Positions 62,301 to 64,000 of a DNA stretch of 64,000 nt are shown piece after piece. Below the pieces are notes generated by a model. That model did no database searches and was not told the DNA's origin. It saw only the letters and a list, made by a program, of their open reading frames with translations. Location of the stretch: the NCBI RefSeq assembly GCF_000260795.1, contig NZ_AJGU01000002.1, positions 1 through 64,000 on the forward strand, given 5' to 3'. The translations under genes were made by a program, and so were the position numbers. How positions within the stretch are numbered: position 1 is the stretch's first letter; each line of letters starts with the position of its first letter. The stretch comes from Treponema sp. JC4. GTDB taxonomy: Bacteria; Spirochaetota; Spirochaetia; Treponematales; Treponemataceae.

Positions 62301-62404
62301 GTGCAACCTCCATGTTTATATGATAGTTCTTTGGCCATAAAAATCATTAAAGCGGCACTTGAATTTTCAAAAAGGATATTTCTTCCGAACGGAGCCATTT
62401 TTTT

Positions 62405-62515
62405 ACAAATGTTAACCGCCCCTCGGCGCGAGCATGGAGGGTCGCGAAGCGAGTGCGAAGCACCGAACGTAGTGGAGCCCGGAACGCGAGTAGGTGTTGG
62501 AACTCGCCCAAAAAT
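62405..62515. repeat. GC-rich intergenic repeat upstream of leuS
   Basis: A dense set of short palindromes (tcgcgaagcga, cgaacgtagtgg, ggagcccggaacgcg). Resembles the stretch at 50490-50583 in style. The last bases contain the leuS -35 box. Confidence 0.4.
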
Positions 62516-62525
62516 TTATTATAAT
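62497..62525 (+). promoter_or_regulatory. leuS promoter
   Basis: TTGGAA (62497-62502), 17-base spacer, TATAAT (62520-62525). A conventional leader with GAGG before the ATG at 62561 follows. Confidence 0.65.
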
Positions 62526-62560
62526 TAATGAACTTTACTATTAATAAAAAGAGGCACAAA

Positions 62561-64000
62561 ATGTCTAAATATCCATTTGAGAATATTGAGCCTAAATGGC
62601 AGAAATATTGGGAATTGAACAAAACATTCCGCGCAAAGGAAGATTCTAAGATTCCGCCGGAGAAAAGAAAGTATATTCTGGATATGTTCCCGTATCCTAG
62701 TGCGGCAGGACTTCATGTAGGACATCCTGAAGGCTATACAGCAACTGATATTTACTGCCGTTATCTTAGAATGAAGGGCTTTAACGTGCTTCACCCGATG
62801 GGATTTGACTCTTTTGGTCTGCCGGCAGAAAACTATGCCATTAAGACTGGTACCCACCCGAGCACAACTACTCACGCTAACATCGAAAAATTTACTCAGC
62901 AGATTAAATCGCTTGGTTTCAGCTATGACTGGGACCGCGTTGTTTCTACCTGTGAGTCTGACTACTATCACTGGACTCAGTGGATTTTCCTTAAGCTTTA
63001 CGAAAAGGGACTGGCTTACGAGGCTCAGACTCCAATCAACTGGTGTCCTAGCTGTCTGACTGGTCTTGCTAACGAGGAAGTAAAGGAAGGCCGCTGCGAA
63101 CGTTGTGGCGCAATCGTTACTCACAAGACTATCCGCCAGTGGATTTTGAAGATTACTGAATATGCTGAGCGCCTTCTTGAAGATCTGGACGGTCTTGACT
63201 GGCCTGAAAGCGTAAAAATCATGCAGCGCAACTGGATTGGAAAATCTGAAGGTGCTGAAGTTGATTTTGCAATTGCAGACAAGGACGGAAAGGCTACAAG
63301 CGACAAACTCCGCGTTTATACAACCCGCTGCGATACTCTTTTTGGAGCAACTTACATGGTTGTTTCTCCTGAGCATCCTCTTATTGAACGCCTTACTTCT
63401 GCTGAACAGAAAAAGGCTGTTGAAGATTACCGCGAGCAGGCAGCAAAAAAATCTGACCTTGAACGCACTGACCTTGCAAAGGACAAGACTGGTGTATTCA
63501 GCGGAAGTTATGCTGTAAACCCTGTAAACGGAAAACTCATTCCTATCTGGGTTGCAGACTACGTTTTGATTTCTTACGGAACTGGTGCAATTATGGCCGT
63601 TCCTGCTCATGATACCCGCGACTGGGATTTTGCTAAGAAATTCAATCTTCCAATCATCGAAGTTCTTAAGAGCGAAGTTGATGTTCAGAAACAGGCCTGG
63701 ACAGAAGACGGAATCCACGTTAATTCTGAATTCCTTGACGGTCTTAACAAGGCTGATGCCATTGCAAAAATGCTTGAATGGCTGGCAGAAAAGGGCGTTG
63801 GAAAGAAGGCTGTAAACTACAAACTCCGCGACTGGATTTTCAGCCGTCAGCGTTACTGGGGTGAACCAATTCCTCTGGTACACTGCCCAACATGTGGTAC
63901 AGTTCCTGTTCCAGAGAACGAACTCCCTCTTACTCTTCCTAACGTAAAATCTTACCAGCCAACTGGTACTGGTGAATCTCCTCTTGCAGGCATTGAAGAA
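62561..64000 (+). CDS. leuS: Leucyl-tRNA synthetase (3' truncated)
   Basis: Attaches leucine to its tRNA. 480 codons are visible and the frame is open to the end of the window; the full enzyme has about 850 residues. ATG at 62561 with GAGG seven bases upstream. The HIGH-type ATP signature is [10 protein letters not shown] (around residue 50), preceded by [11 protein letters not shown] zinc-type CPSC...CERC pair is visible near residues 165-190, then the insertion with the editing domain ([33 protein letters not shown]). The second catalytic motif, KMSKS, lies outside. Confidence 0.97.
   Translation, partial: MSKYPFENIEPKWQKYWELNKTFRAKEDSKIPPEKRKYILDMFPYPSAAGLHVGHPEGYTATDIYCRYLRMKGFNVLHPMGFDSFGLPAENYAIKTGTHPSTTTHANIEKFTQQIKSLGFSYDWDRVVSTCESDYYHWTQWIFLKLYEKGLAYEAQTPINWCPSCLTGLANEEVKEGRCERCGAIVTHKTIRQWILKITEYAERLLEDLDGLDWPESVKIMQRNWIGKSEGAEVDFAIADKDGKATSDKLRVYTTRCDTLFGATYMVVSPEHPLIERLTSAEQKKAVEDYREQAAKKSDLERTDLAKDKTGVFSGSYAVNPVNGKLIPIWVADYVLISYGTGAIMAVPAHDTRDWDFAKKFNLPIIEVLKSEVDVQKQAWTEDGIHVNSEFLDGLNKADAIAKMLEWLAEKGVGKKAVNYKLRDWIFSRQRYWGEPIPLVHCPTCGTVPVPENELPLTLPNVKSYQPTGTGESPLAGIEE

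Noticed and set aside
62525-63883. A 452-codon open frame on the minus strand opposite leuS
   Set aside because: It is the antisense of a clear leucyl-tRNA synthetase, has biased composition, and has no ribosome site or family motif.

Overview
The window looks like chromosomal DNA of a low-GC, host-associated spirochaete, most likely a Treponema. This is inferred from gene content, not from a marker gene: a FabV/Ter-type enoyl reductase, a TrpB2-type tryptophan synthase beta, pyrB-pyrI-pyrC, an unlinked cheR-cheB pair, many Cys-lipoproteins, a giant activase-type ASKHA fusion, and a SpoIIE phosphatase with a STAS protein. No phage, insertion sequence, CRISPR array or tRNA was recognised.

Layout. 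1-4.3 kb: end of a YihY/BrkB-cNMP membrane protein, apt, asnA, a radical-SAM-like protein, and an RluA-type pseudouridine synthase split by a -1 frameshift at A AAA AAG. 4.3-7.1 kb (minus): two membrane proteins with LptF/LptG-like topology. 7.2-8.2 kb: a STAS/zinc-ribbon protein, then a 417-bp intergenic region with five perfect DnaA boxes, a split parS-like palindrome and AT-rich DNA, a candidate replication origin. 8.2-10.1 kb: polyprenyl synthase, TPR protein and small membrane protein. 10.2-26.1 kb (minus): cheR-cheB, then a long array running from an activase fusion through a secreted protein, a 975-residue TPR protein, an outer-membrane barrel candidate and ExbB-ExbD-TonB to 2-keto-3-deoxygluconate kinase. 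26.1-35 kb: GNAT, YczE-like protein, the SRP RNA gene, gdhA, a 7TM-SpoIIE phosphatase, a sugar-binding lipoprotein and a chemoreceptor. 35-40.4 kb: arabinose operon (LacI regulator, ribulokinase, araA, araD). 40.4-45.8 kb: TrpB2, aldo/keto reductase, DUF5718-like, mini-FliG-like and HD-GYP proteins. 45.9-51.9 kb (minus): pyrBIC and fabF-fabV. 52-56.8 kb: O-methyltransferase, YhhN-like protein, RluA, and a MocR regulator divergent from pyridoxal kinase. 56.9-64 kb: a double-glycine-leader peptide, two lipoproteins, a NarL-type two-component system, and the start of leuS.

The most notable non-coding features are six copies of a roughly 145-bp palindromic intergenic element whose arms vary together; a TTGACA/TATTAT promoter with a nine-base homopolymer in its spacer in front of a lipoprotein gene; and eight genes whose -10 box lies only 6-8 bases before the start codon, suggesting leaderless mRNAs.
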